Assembly: GCA_965224495.1 (NCBI GenBank)
Contig: CBDCZI010000005.1
Location: forward strand, 1 to 64,000
Direction of reading: 5' to 3'
Source of the DNA: CBDCZI01 sp965224495
Lineage (GTDB): Bacteria > Bacteroidota > Bacteroidia > Cytophagales > JAAEPT01
Length of the DNA: 64,000 nucleotides
A model generated the notes under the pieces. The model did not search any database. It was not told where the DNA came from and was given only the letters and a program-made list of their open reading frames with translations. Both the position numbers and the translations under genes were made by a program. Of the stretch, positions 10,255 to 18,606 are shown in pieces. The stretch's first letter is position 1, and every line of letters starts with the position of its first letter.

Positions 10255-11289
10255 TTAATCACCAATATCTCCCTTGTCAGAAAGCATAATGGCAATAAAC
10301 CTTGTTTGAGGAAACTCGGAGAACAAAATAATCATCACGACAGTAATAGGTACACTCAAAATCATACCTGTAACGCCCCATATAGCACCCCAAAAAGAAA
10401 GTGATAATATCACGACTAGGGAACTAATATTGAGCGAACGCCCCATGATTTTTGGCTCTACAATATTACCAATGATTAGCTGTATTAGTCCTACAAGTCC
10501 TAAAACATACAAGCTTGTAGCGATGTCACCAAATTGTAAAAGAGCAAACACAGCAGGGAAAACGGTTGCGATAAGCGAGCCAATAGTCGGTATGTAGTTG
10601 AGTAAAAAGATAAGAAATGCCCAAAAAACAGGAGCGTCAACCTTCATGAAATACAAAGCGATGTAACTCAAAACGCCAGTAATAAGACTAACAATAGTCT
10701 TTAAGGTCAGGTAACTAGCAATCGAACGGTCTATCTTTTCTAAAAGTTCACTGACATGTCGAAACGTCTCTTTGTCACGGTAAACGGCTTTTATTTTATG
10801 CGTAAAGACAGATTCTTCTAATAGGAGAAAAACCACATAAAGCAAAATCATAAAAGCATTACCAAATAGCTCACTCAGAGAATTAAGTATCAGTTGGAAA
10901 ATGTGCCCAAAGTTGAACTCTTTTGTAAACCCTTTTACGTATTCCATCGCGTCTATATTGAATGTGTTATTGATGGATTGGATGGTTGTATCAATATTCC
11001 CTTCGTACACTTTAAGGTTTTTGGATAGCATTTGGATATTACTTGTAATCATCGAAACAATAAGTACGAGCGAAACCATAATCATAAAACTTGCCAGTAA
11101 AGTAAGTACGACATTGGGTAGCTGTTTACTGATATAGGAAACTTTTTTGAGACCAACTTTCAGTTCTTTTATCAGAAACCAAATGATAAGAGCTAAAATA
11201 AAAGGGATTAATAAGGGTTTGGCGTAAACCAAAGCAGTAATTCCACTGATAATAATAATGAATGAATAGGCTATTTTGGCAAGTCGCAT
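10255..11289 (-). CDS. AI-2E family transporter / putative permease (PerM-like)
   Basis: A 344-residue polytopic inner-membrane protein of the UPF0118/AI-2E exporter family. Paired N-terminal helices span about residues 8-35 and 60-85. A long amphipathic segment (90-140) follows, then the conserved C-terminal helix bundle with APVFWAFLIFLLNYIPTIGS and GNIVEPKIMGRSLNISSLVV, the hallmark PxxP-EPxxMG motifs of the family. Members include TqsA, sodium/proton antiporters and uncharacterised permeases, so a quorum-signal role should not be assumed. It is followed 28 bases upstream by a co-directional GT2 gene, which may be co-transcribed. The 186 bases downstream of it contain only the barrel gene's terminator. 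Confidence 0.85.
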   Translation of the reverse strand: MRLAKIAYSFIIIISGITALVYAKPLLIPFILALIIWFLIKELKVGLKKVSYISKQLPNVVLTLLASFMIMVSLVLIVSMITSNIQMLSKNLKVYEGNIDTTIQSINNTFNIDAMEYVKGFTKEFNFGHIFQLILNSLSELFGNAFMILLYVVFLLLEESVFTHKIKAVYRDKETFRHVSELLEKIDRSIASYLTLKTIVSLITGVLSYIALYFMKVDAPVFWAFLIFLLNYIPTIGSLIATVFPAVFALLQFGDIATSLYVLGLVGLIQLIIGNIVEPKIMGRSLNISSLVVILSLSFWGAIWGVTGMILSVPITVVMIILFSEFPQTRFIAIMLSDKGDIGD

Positions 11290-11317
11290 AATGAATGATA
11301 TTGAAAGGTAAAAATAC

Positions 11318-12580
11318 CTATAATCCTTTGTCTAACAAACGTTGAGCTAATAAAATCTCTTTTTTAGTTGAGGCTGTGTTTACTGATAGTCGGTTACGTA
11401 CACCGTTCCATTGTAAAACGGCTTCTTTTATCTCTGTATTTTTGTGAAAATTATCTCTTGAGAAATGAACGAATTGTAAGACTTTTAATCCATCAAACCA
11501 ACGGTAAAAGCGATTAATGAAAGTTTGTAAATTAGAGCTTTGTCGTCGGATTTCTTTTATGTTTGTCGTGAAATCTAACTTGTTCATATATGTTGCTATA
11601 CTTACGGGGTATTGATTCAGGTCAATAGTTTCTGCTTCGTAAAAGAGTTGTATGTCGTCTAAAAATGGTTTTAAATCTTCAAAAGATTGAAAATTGTACG
11701 TTGGGTAATCTACTTGGTTTTCTTCATTCATAAAATCTCCGATAGCCTTACCTGTACCAAACGGAACACGGTCAGATTGGCGAGGAGAAGGGATTACTTG
11801 TGTTGTGGTGATTTCTGAAAAATTTCCGAGAGGGATGATTTTATGTAAGAAATAAAAGTCTTCTCCCGCTTTTCTACGGTTCATTCCTCCTTGCTTTTGG
11901 TAAATTTCACTTCGTACAGCCATACTGCTACCTATCGTTTGGTAAGCGTTGAGGTAACCCGCATATTTCAATACGTGAATGTAATACCTCAAGTGCATCT
12001 CGTAATTAGTGATACCGACGTAATGAACCTCATCAAGATCACCTGATAAAGGGTGCTCGTAATGAATGGAACAAGCGGGTGTTTTTTGGTACTTATCGAA
12101 ATGTTTTTCTATTTCTACCAAATAATTAGTAGCTACTTGGCTATCAGCATCAAAACAAACGATAATTCCTTTAGGATTATTAGCTAACTCTAAGCGACGA
12201 ACAGCCTCATCCATACCTATTTTCCTTGCTAATCCCACACCTGCGTGTTTTTTAGGGAGATGTAAGTTTTTTATAATATGAAAACGTAATTGATTCGTCG
12301 AATGGGAGCGTGCCCAAGTTGTAGCCAATTCAAAAGCAGATTGATTTTCTTGTCTGACAATATCTTCAGCTTTTTCTGAGCAGTTAATCATTACGATAAC
12401 CTCTGTCGGTTTTTGAGGAAAAACACACGCCAAAAGAGATTGTAAACTAGCTAAAAGTTGAGGTTCTTTAAAAGACGGAATAACGACTACTAAATTTAAA
12501 CCTTCCTGAGGAAGAGAAGATATTTCTTGTTCAGAAAATTGGTACCTGTTCAGGTAAAAATTAGTTTCTAATTGTTTCAT
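11318..12580 (-). CDS. Glycosyltransferase family 2
   Basis: A 420-residue soluble GT-A enzyme. LNLVVVIPSFKEPQLLASLQ (about residues 28-47) is the N-terminal nucleotide-binding strand. GIIVCFDADSQV (about 137-148) holds the DxD metal site. GSSMAVRSEIYQKQGGMNRRKAGEDFYFL (about 216-245) carries the acceptor loop and the ED base motif. The C-terminal 130 residues are helical, without membrane segments. The acceptor is unknown; it could modify cell-surface glycans. It lies upstream of the AI-2E-type permease in the same direction, and two small genes precede it. Confidence 0.8.
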   Translation of the reverse strand: MKQLETNFYLNRYQFSEQEISSLPQEGLNLVVVIPSFKEPQLLASLQSLLACVFPQKPTEVIVMINCSEKAEDIVRQENQSAFELATTWARSHSTNQLRFHIIKNLHLPKKHAGVGLARKIGMDEAVRRLELANNPKGIIVCFDADSQVATNYLVEIEKHFDKYQKTPACSIHYEHPLSGDLDEVHYVGITNYEMHLRYYIHVLKYAGYLNAYQTIGSSMAVRSEIYQKQGGMNRRKAGEDFYFLHKIIPLGNFSEITTTQVIPSPRQSDRVPFGTGKAIGDFMNEENQVDYPTYNFQSFEDLKPFLDDIQLFYEAETIDLNQYPVSIATYMNKLDFTTNIKEIRRQSSNLQTFINRFYRWFDGLKVLQFVHFSRDNFHKNTEIKEAVLQWNGVRNRLSVNTASTKKEILLAQRLLDKGL

Positions 12581-12608
12581 TTCGTCTTTTGTGAATTTGA
12601 ATAAGTGT

Positions 12609-12815
12609 TTACTCTTCTTCGTTTTCCTCCTCGTCTTGTTGTTTCTTTTTCAGGAGCATATTTACTCCGAATCCTATACCGCAAGTGACTAAGGCAACTA
12701 GTGTTAGTTTCATCCCCATTTTTGGTTGAGTGAAGCTGTAGAGCATAATAATCACCGAAATACCGATGAAAAACCATACTATATAATGCAATACCTTCAA
12801 CAAATTAACTTTCAT
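12609..12815 (-). CDS. Small two-helix membrane protein, unknown function
   Basis: A 68-residue protein with two hydrophobic segments (about residues 8-27 and 35-54) and a charged tail, KKKQQDEEENEEE, expected on the cytoplasmic side. Its start overlaps the end of the preceding 69-residue gene by 11 bases, which suggests translational coupling. No family was recognised. The charged tail and stop lie 28 bases before the GT2 start. Confidence 0.55.
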   Translation of the reverse strand: MKVNLLKVLHYIVWFFIGISVIIMLYSFTQPKMGMKLTLVALVTCGIGFGVNMLLKKKQQDEEENEEE

Positions 12816-13014
12816 GTTCTTCTATATCTATAAGTTCGTAATCTTTCCCTTCGCCGTAACAAACAAGTTCGTTAAGTTCGAATTTTTCAAATGTATGAAT
12901 GTTTTTGACCAAATAATCATTTTCAGTGAACTCTATGACTTCAAAAGAAGTTTCTTCACCATGATTGGTCAATTTATAACTGTAACCTTTTCTTAGGTTG
13001 TCGATACTAAGCAT
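12805..13014 (-). CDS. Small conserved-looking protein, unknown function
   Basis: A 69-residue acidic soluble protein (MLSIDNLRKGYSYKLTNHGE at the start, then FEVIEFTENDYLVKNIHTFEKFELNELVCYG as alternating strands). The pattern suggests a small SH3- or Tudor-like beta barrel, but that is only an impression. It is the first gene of a short minus-strand run with the small membrane protein and GT2, and is divergent from the RHH gene. Confidence 0.5.
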   Translation of the reverse strand: MLSIDNLRKGYSYKLTNHGEETSFEVIEFTENDYLVKNIHTFEKFELNELVCYGEGKDYELIDIEEHES

Positions 13015-13132
13015 GATTAGGTTTTCTTAATTGAATTGCTTTATATTAAGTAAACTTAAAAATAATTTTCTTTAAAAGAGCATATTTTATTGAGAATACT
13101 TTATATTAGATTAAATAATAAACCACAAAGTT

Positions 13133-13438
13133 ATGCCAAGAGGAGAACATTTTAAAAAAGATAACCCAAGAATTAATCAAGTTTCTTTTAAAGTCAATGA
13201 TAATGAGTTGGTTGAGTTGAAAGAAATTGCAAAGAAAGCAAATCAGTCAGTTGCTGAATGGTTGAGAGGGCAGATTTCAGTTCCTAATACAGCACAACCC
13301 ATAGTGGCAAAGGTTATTGAGTCCGTAAAGGAGGAACAACCAAAAGCAGAACAGCCAAAAGTAGAAGTAGTTAAGCCTGTATCGGTAGCTAAAAAAGAAA
13401 AGCCTGTGGCTAAAAATGAACAAATGTCAATGTTTTAA
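13133..13438 (+). CDS. Ribbon-helix-helix-like protein with a possible clamp-binding tail
   Basis: A 101-residue protein. Residues about 14-48 (NQVSFKVNDNELVELKEIAK, then KANQSVAEWLRGQI) match the beta-alpha-alpha pattern of ribbon-helix-helix DNA-binding domains such as CopG/MobC accessory proteins. Residues 55-95 are a flexible Lys/Glu/Pro/Val-rich linker with KAEQPK- and KVEVVKPV-like repeats. The last residues, EQMSMF, resemble the bacterial sliding-clamp-binding peptide (QLxLF class). No toxin gene is next to it, so an antitoxin role is not supported. A role at the replication fork is inference from the tail alone. Confidence 0.6.
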   Translation: MPRGEHFKKDNPRINQVSFKVNDNELVELKEIAKKANQSVAEWLRGQISVPNTAQPIVAKVIESVKEEQPKAEQPKVEVVKPVSVAKKEKPVAKNEQMSMF

Positions 13439-13493
13439 AATAAGACATTCTATTTGTCAATAAGTAACTCAATCACACCAAATTTTTACAGCT

Positions 13494-14612
13494 ATGAATA
13501 TCCGAGAACGTATCCAATCAGACCTTGATCACCGAAAAGCAGACAAGACCTTCCGTCATTTAGGTTCATCTACCAATGGAGTCGATTTTTCGTCTAACGA
13601 TTACTTGGGATTAGCTCATAACGAACGCTTGGTTGATCGTGTGAAATGGAGTTTTGAAAAAACGAAAAGCAAAGAATTAGGTTCGGGAGGCTCACGCTTA
13701 TTAGCGGGGAACTACCCTGAAATCGAACAATTAGAAACCTTATTGGCAGAGGTACACGGAAAAGAAAGTGCGTTGGTCTTTAATTCAGGGTATGTTGCTA
13801 ATTTGGCGGTTTTTTCGAGTATACCAAAGAAAAATGATTTGATAATTTACGATGATTTGATTCATGCTTGTATCAAGGAAGGTGCTCGTTTGAGTTTTGC
13901 AAAACATTACAGTTTTCGTCATAACGATTTGGCAGATCTTAAACGAAAAATAGAATTAGCAGATGGGCGAAATGTTTTTGTCGCTGTCGAATCGGTTTAT
14001 TCGATGGATGGAGATTTCGCACCTTTACTTGCTTTAGTTAAACTTTGTGAAGGTACAGGTGCAAATTTAATAGTCGATGAAGCACACAGTACAGGTGTTT
14101 TTGGTAAACATGGGGCAGGTTTAGTGAGTCAATTAGGACTTAATGACCGTATATTTTTGAAAGTACATACTTTTGGAAAGGGGATAGGTGCACACGGAGC
14201 GGTTGTCGTAGCTGATCAATTGATAAAGGATTACCTTATTAATTTCTCACGATCTTTCATTTACACGACCAGTATTCCTCCTCACAGTGCTATTTCTATA
14301 CTTGAGGCATACAAGTTCATCGAGGAATTTGATTTCTTACAAAAAGACTTAATGAATAAAATATTTTTATTTAGTCAAGCGGTACGTTTCTCGTCATCAC
14401 CAAACAATTCGCCTATTCAGTCTATTATTATCAAAGGCAATGAGGCGGTAAAAGCTGGTGCTGAAAAGTTACAAAAATTAGGTTACGATGTACGCCCAGT
14501 ATTGAGTCCAACGGTTAAAAAAGGCACTGAGCGTTTACGTGTATGTATTCACAACCACAACACGGACGAAGAAATCATAGGCTTAGCTGAGGCTATCAAC
14601 GAGTTGTTTTAG
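13494..14612 (+). CDS. bioF: 8-amino-7-oxononanoate synthase (BioF-like alpha-oxoamine synthase)
   Basis: A 372-residue PLP enzyme of the alpha-oxoamine synthase family, which condenses pimeloyl-ACP/CoA with alanine in biotin synthesis. Motifs are DFSSNDYLGLA (about 31-41), GSGGSRLLAGNYPEIEQLE (about 62-80), VDEAHSTGVFGKHGAGL (about 191-207), and the PLP lysine in KVHTFGKGIGAHGA (about 222-235). The length is at the short end of the family (usually 380-400). No other biotin gene is adjacent, so a KBL- or Spt-like relative cannot be fully excluded; the short N-terminus and FGKGIG motif favour BioF. It is convergent with folA, only 11 bases apart. Confidence 0.8.
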   Translation: MNIRERIQSDLDHRKADKTFRHLGSSTNGVDFSSNDYLGLAHNERLVDRVKWSFEKTKSKELGSGGSRLLAGNYPEIEQLETLLAEVHGKESALVFNSGYVANLAVFSSIPKKNDLIIYDDLIHACIKEGARLSFAKHYSFRHNDLADLKRKIELADGRNVFVAVESVYSMDGDFAPLLALVKLCEGTGANLIVDEAHSTGVFGKHGAGLVSQLGLNDRIFLKVHTFGKGIGAHGAVVVADQLIKDYLINFSRSFIYTTSIPPHSAISILEAYKFIEEFDFLQKDLMNKIFLFSQAVRFSSSPNNSPIQSIIIKGNEAVKAGAEKLQKLGYDVRPVLSPTVKKGTERLRVCIHNHNTDEEIIGLAEAINELF

Positions 14613-14623
14613 ACAGAGGAGAG

Positions 14624-15124
14624 TTACTTACTATCTTTTCGTGAATAAATTTTGAAAGTGTAATTGAGTTTGTTTTTTTCGTCAGCAGAATGAAATTCTT
14701 CGTCTTGTAATTCCCAATTATCACTTGTTAGTTCAGGGTAAAAGGTGTCACCTTCAAAGTTTTCGTGCACCTCTGTATAATAAACCTTTGAAGTAAGTTC
14801 TAAAGACTGTTCGTAAATCTGTCCTCCACCGATAATCATCAGTTCTGTTTCGTTGAGAGATTTGGCTAATGCAATACCTTCTTTGATAGAAAATACCGTG
14901 TGGCAACCCTCTACTTTGTAATTTTTGTTACGAGTGATGATAATGGTTGTTCGTCCAGGTAAAGCACGTCCGATAGATTCGAAGTTTTTTCTACCCATCA
15001 ACATACAATGTCCCATCGTTATGTTTTTGAAATGCTTTAAATCAGCAGGAAGTCGCCAAATTAAATCGTTATCTTTTCCAATTACGTGGTTGTTTGCAAC
15101 GGCTACAATGTGTGAAATAATCAT
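14624..15124 (-). CDS. folA: Dihydrofolate reductase
   Basis: A 166-residue DHFR that reduces dihydrofolate with NADPH. Diagnostic motifs are IVAVANNHVIGKDNDLIWRL (residues about 6-25, with the acidic active-site D27-equivalent in PADLKHFK), MGHCMLMGRKNFESIGRALP (the NADPH loop), and LMIIGGGQIYEQSL (the second glycine motif). The length fits chromosomal DHFRs. It is the last gene of a run with fmt (1-base gap) and the NamZ-like gene, so co-transcription is very likely; the fmt-folA pair makes sense because both draw on folate one-carbon units. Confidence 0.95.
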   Translation of the reverse strand: MIISHIVAVANNHVIGKDNDLIWRLPADLKHFKNITMGHCMLMGRKNFESIGRALPGRTTIIITRNKNYKVEGCHTVFSIKEGIALAKSLNETELMIIGGGQIYEQSLELTSKVYYTEVHENFEGDTFYPELTSDNWELQDEEFHSADEKNKLNYTFKIYSRKDSK

Positions 15125-15125
15125 T

Positions 15126-16064
15126 TTAAAGTGATTTATTGGTGTTTAATTGAAACCCTCTCAAGAAATCAGCAACAAGCATACGTTTTTTACCTTGAAG
15201 TTGAAGTTCTTCTATTTTTAACTGTTTGTCTGCCGTGTTGAAATGGAGGAATGTTTTTCCGTCACTTTCAAAACTTCCGACTTCTCCTTTAGAAGGAATA
15301 TCTGTAAGTACAGATTTGAAAATTTTACACGTTTTATCGTTTAAATCTGTCCATGCAACAGGGTAGGGGGAGAGCCCACGTACCAAGTTATGGATTTCTA
15401 CCGCTGATTTATTCCAATCAATTTTACAAGTGTCTTTAAATATTTTGGGTGCAGAATTGAGTTCCTCTGTGTATTGTTGAGGGAAAGGGGTATAGTTATC
15501 TTTTTCTATTGAAACGACTGTTTTGAGGATCAAGTCTGCTCCGATATGCATCAGTCTTTCGTAAAGAGAACCGACATTATCTTCGGTTTTTATTTCTTCT
15601 TCTTGTTGAAAAAGAATATCGCCAGTATCAATTTCGTGCTTTAAGAAAAAAGTAGAAACACCTGTTTTTGTTTCTCCATTTATCACTGCCCAATTGATAG
15701 GAGCGGCACCTCTGTATTGAGGTAGAAGCGAGGCGTGGAGGTTAAATGTACCTATTTCAGGCATATTCCAAACCATTTCGGGTAGCATTCTGAAAGCTAC
15801 CACAATTTGTAAATTAGCATTTAACGCTTTTAATTCCTCAATAAACTCAGGTGCTTTGAGGTTGGTAGGTTGCATAATGTGTAGGTCATGCTTCAATGCA
15901 ACTTCTTTTACAGGAGATGGTGTAATCTTTTGTCCTCGTCCCGATTTACGGTCGGGAGCGGTAATGACACCGACAATGTTGTAGTTGTTTTGAATTAAAA
16001 TTTCTAAACCAGTACACGCAAATTCGGGTGTACCCATATAAATAATTCTTAAATCTTTTTTCAT
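15126..16064 (-). CDS. fmt: Methionyl-tRNA formyltransferase
   Basis: A 312-residue enzyme that formylates initiator Met-tRNA using 10-formyl-THF. The N-terminal Rossmann hydrolase domain begins IIYMGTPEFACTGLEILI. The catalytic region has FNLHASLLPQYRGAAPINWA, with the expected His and the SLLP folate loop, and EIDTGDILFQ. The C-terminal OB-like domain (about 205-312) includes LVRGLSPYPVAWTDL. It lies between the NamZ-like gene (zero gap) and folA (1-base gap). Confidence 0.95.
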   Translation of the reverse strand: MKKDLRIIYMGTPEFACTGLEILIQNNYNIVGVITAPDRKSGRGQKITPSPVKEVALKHDLHIMQPTNLKAPEFIEELKALNANLQIVVAFRMLPEMVWNMPEIGTFNLHASLLPQYRGAAPINWAVINGETKTGVSTFFLKHEIDTGDILFQQEEEIKTEDNVGSLYERLMHIGADLILKTVVSIEKDNYTPFPQQYTEELNSAPKIFKDTCKIDWNKSAVEIHNLVRGLSPYPVAWTDLNDKTCKIFKSVLTDIPSKGEVGSFESDGKTFLHFNTADKQLKIEELQLQGKKRMLVADFLRGFQLNTNKSL

Positions 16065-17222
16065 TTAATCAAAATCGGGGTAAAGTAAATAGTTCGTTCT
16101 CAAAGCTAAATAGTGATTTAGTTTGGGTTGCCAACTTTTTTTGATGTCTTCGTACGTGTCTCCACGTTTTATTTGTGCCATTAACTCATTGTTTCCAGCC
16201 AATAAATTAAAGAATTTTGGACTTGTGAAAAAACGAGCTTTGTTCTTGCTGTTTTTGTAAAATTGTAATAAAGGAAATAGGGAGAATTTAGGGATTTTAT
16301 ATTCCCTAAAATCAATACCGTAACAGGTTTTGTTTTCGTGTTTTGGGTATTTGGACATTCCTATAATGCTTTTTGGAGTAAATTTAAACTCTCCGATAGA
16401 TTTCCCGTTTGGCGTACCTGCAACTTGAAAAGGAAACAGCGTTCCTCTCCCTATACTGACCTCCGTGGCCTCAAATAAGCACAGTGAAGGGTACAGTTGT
16501 ACGGAAATAGTATTTGGTAAATTTGGAGAAGGCTTTATAGGTAATTCGTAAGTTGTATTGTGAGTGTATTTTTTGCAAGTGATAACGGTCAAGTCGCAAA
16601 CGACACTGTCCTTTAACCATTTCTCACCGTTAATCATTTGAGCCAACTCGCCCACCGTTAACCCATGGACAATAGGAATAGGGTGCATTCCGACAAAAGA
16701 TTGGTATTTTAAATCAAGTACAGGTCCTGCTACTGTGTTCCCGTTAGGGTTGGGTCTGTCCAAAATCAAAACAGGAATGTTTTGTTCGGCACAGGCCTCC
16801 ATAACATAGTGCATCGTTGAGATGTAGGTATAAAAACGAACGCCAACGTCCTGAATATCGAACACAACCAATTCAATATCTTTTAATTGCTCAATAGAGG
16901 GTTTTTTATTCTTCCCATACAGTGAAATAATTGGTATTTTTGTTTTTTTGTCGATGTGATTTTTAACGTGTTCACCTGCGTCAGCAGTTCCTCTAAAACC
17001 GTGTTCGGGTGCAAATACTTTTTTTATCGCAACATTAGATTGTAATAATAAATCGACCAAGTGGACTTCTTTTACCATAGAGGTATGGTTGACTACTACA
17101 GCAATGTTTTTTTTCTTAAGTAAAGGGAGGTATTTTTTAATCTGTTCTGCACCTGTTTTTATTTGGGCAAATTGCACAAGACTTGTGAGAGTGAATATAA
17201 GGCTAAATAAAAATCGTTTCAT
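16065..17222 (-). CDS. DUF1343 exported protein, NamZ-like exo-N-acetylmuramidase
   Basis: A 385-residue protein with a signal peptide (MKRFLFSLIFTLTSLVQFAQ). It has the DUF1343 signatures APEHGFRGTADAGEHV, SLYGKNKKPS, FDIQDVGVRFYTYISTMHYV, LDRPNPNG and EATEVSIGRGT. Founding member NamZ of Bacillus and a Tannerella homologue cleave non-reducing terminal MurNAc from peptidoglycan fragments, so a periplasmic role in cell-wall turnover or MurNAc salvage is likely; the catalytic assignment is by family. Its stop abuts the fmt start. The 48-base gap to argB upstream suggests that argB may head the transcript. Confidence 0.85.
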   Translation of the reverse strand: MKRFLFSLIFTLTSLVQFAQIKTGAEQIKKYLPLLKKKNIAVVVNHTSMVKEVHLVDLLLQSNVAIKKVFAPEHGFRGTADAGEHVKNHIDKKTKIPIISLYGKNKKPSIEQLKDIELVVFDIQDVGVRFYTYISTMHYVMEACAEQNIPVLILDRPNPNGNTVAGPVLDLKYQSFVGMHPIPIVHGLTVGELAQMINGEKWLKDSVVCDLTVITCKKYTHNTTYELPIKPSPNLPNTISVQLYPSLCLFEATEVSIGRGTLFPFQVAGTPNGKSIGEFKFTPKSIIGMSKYPKHENKTCYGIDFREYKIPKFSLFPLLQFYKNSKNKARFFTSPKFFNLLAGNNELMAQIKRGDTYEDIKKSWQPKLNHYLALRTNYLLYPDFD

Positions 17223-17270
17223 AACGTAATAGTAGCAAATAATATACCGATAAGCAAGGTAGTCAACTTG

Positions 17271-18065
17271 TTAAGCAATTAGTTTTGTTCCAGTTGTTCT
17301 CTTTTTAGAAAAAAGAGCAGAAAGTTCTAAAGCATCTCCAATTAATACTTCCGTAACGCCTTTATCAATAGCGTTATAGCAGTTGTCCATTTTAGGAATC
17401 ATACCTTGTGCTATAATTCCTTGTTTTAGTAATTCTTTGTACTTGAGCGTGTCTATTTCGTCTATAACCGATGATTTGTCGTTGATATCTGTCAGTACAC
17501 CGGGCAACTCGAAGGCATATAATAAGGTTGCCTCATAAAATTTACTCAAAGCAATGGCTGTTTCAGAAGCAATCGTGTCAGCATTCGTGTTCAATAATTG
17601 TCCTGCTCCATCGTGTGTAATCGGAGCCATTATGGGTAATTTGTTCTCGTTAATTAATGAAGTCAAAAATGCACCGTTAACTTTATCGATATCTCCAACA
17701 AAACCATAATCAACAGCATCGTTTTTAACTATTCGTTTGTGTGCTTGGATTACATTGGCATCAGCACCACTCAAACCGATGGCATTTTGTTGTAAGCCTT
17801 GTAGTTTGGCAACGATAGATTTATTGACTAACCCAGCGTAAACCATCGTTACTACTTTGATTGTTTCTTTGTTGGTTACTCTTCTTCCATTTATCATTTG
17901 GGCATCTATGCCTAATGCTTTACTTACCTGAGTAGCTATTTTTCCTCCTCCGTGCACCAAAACTTTAGCTCCTTCTAAGCTCGAAAATAGCTTTAAAAAT
18001 GCATCTAATTTCTCAGGATGGTCAACAATGTTACCACCGATTTTCACAACAGTTAGTTTTTGCAT
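17271..18065 (-). CDS. argB: Acetylglutamate kinase
   Basis: A 264-residue amino-acid kinase that phosphorylates N-acetyl-L-glutamate (or N-succinyl-ornithine-pathway intermediates in Bacteroidota) in arginine synthesis. Motifs are VVKIGGNIVDHPEKL (ATP loop), LVHGGGKIATQVSKALGI, INGRRVTNKETIKVV, AIGLSGADANVIQA, and LPIMAPITHDGAGQLLNTNADTIA. The lack of an extended N-terminal helix suggests an arginine-insensitive dimeric form, which is inference. No other arg genes are next to it. A bidirectional terminator lies upstream, so it starts its own transcript. Confidence 0.9.
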   Translation of the reverse strand: MQKLTVVKIGGNIVDHPEKLDAFLKLFSSLEGAKVLVHGGGKIATQVSKALGIDAQMINGRRVTNKETIKVVTMVYAGLVNKSIVAKLQGLQQNAIGLSGADANVIQAHKRIVKNDAVDYGFVGDIDKVNGAFLTSLINENKLPIMAPITHDGAGQLLNTNADTIASETAIALSKFYEATLLYAFELPGVLTDINDKSSVIDEIDTLKYKELLKQGIIAQGMIPKMDNCYNAIDKGVTEVLIGDALELSALFSKKRTTGTKLIA

Positions 18066-18102
18066 AAGAGAGGTGTTTTATGAATTACAAAGGTAGGGAA
18101 AC

Positions 18103-18136
18103 AAAAAAAGAGCTTAGTTACCTAAGCTCTTTTTTT
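18103..18136. terminator. Bidirectional rho-independent terminator
   Basis: AGAGCTTAG pairs with CTAAGCTCT around a TTAC loop. It is flanked by seven A residues on the left and a T run on the right, so it can stop RNA in both directions. It ends the long minus-strand signalling operon. Confidence 0.85.
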
Positions 18137-18150
18137 ATGATTTTCTGAAT

Positions 18151-18594
18151 TTATCCTCGTTTGAAACCTAAGATACTTAATCCACAATGCGCTGTTCCAT
18201 TTTTCAATTTGAAAGTCATATAATGAACACCAGTAGCTGTACATTTATATCCCATAGGGAAATATTGATTGTTTGCTTCGTCAAAATTAGACGTTACTTT
18301 TGTACGAGAAGGGTCGAAAAGAGTGATTTCAATATCTTTAGCATCTCCTTCGTTATTTGCAAAAGTTAACATATAGATAGTTCCTTTACTAAACACAAAA
18401 GAATATTCAATTTCACCTTTTGCATTAATTTTACTCTCTTTTAGAGGGTAAGATTTGATGTAAGTAAATCCTGTAGCTAATTGACCTTTACAGTTTGCTT
18501 TGAAACTATTGGGGTCACATTGAGCAGAGGCACTACTAAAAGAGAATACTAAGAATAGAGCTACGAGTGTTTTGTATATAAATGTTTTTTTCAT
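18151..18594 (-). CDS. Exported protein of unknown function
   Basis: A 147-residue protein with a signal peptide (cleavage after SSASA, about residue 24). The mature part is about 123 residues with alternating strand-like segments (IEYSFVFSKGTIYMLTFA, IEITLFDPSRTKVTSNF, GVHYMTFKLKNGTAHCGLSI), suggestive of a small beta-sandwich. Four cysteines could form disulfides. It is the last gene of the signalling operon, 12 bases after the lipoprotein and directly before the terminator. I do not recognise the family. Confidence 0.65.
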   Translation of the reverse strand: MKKTFIYKTLVALFLVFSFSSASAQCDPNSFKANCKGQLATGFTYIKSYPLKESKINAKGEIEYSFVFSKGTIYMLTFANNEGDAKDIEITLFDPSRTKVTSNFDEANNQYFPMGYKCTATGVHYMTFKLKNGTAHCGLSILGFKRG

Positions 18595-18606
18595 CTTGAA
18601 ATTGGT

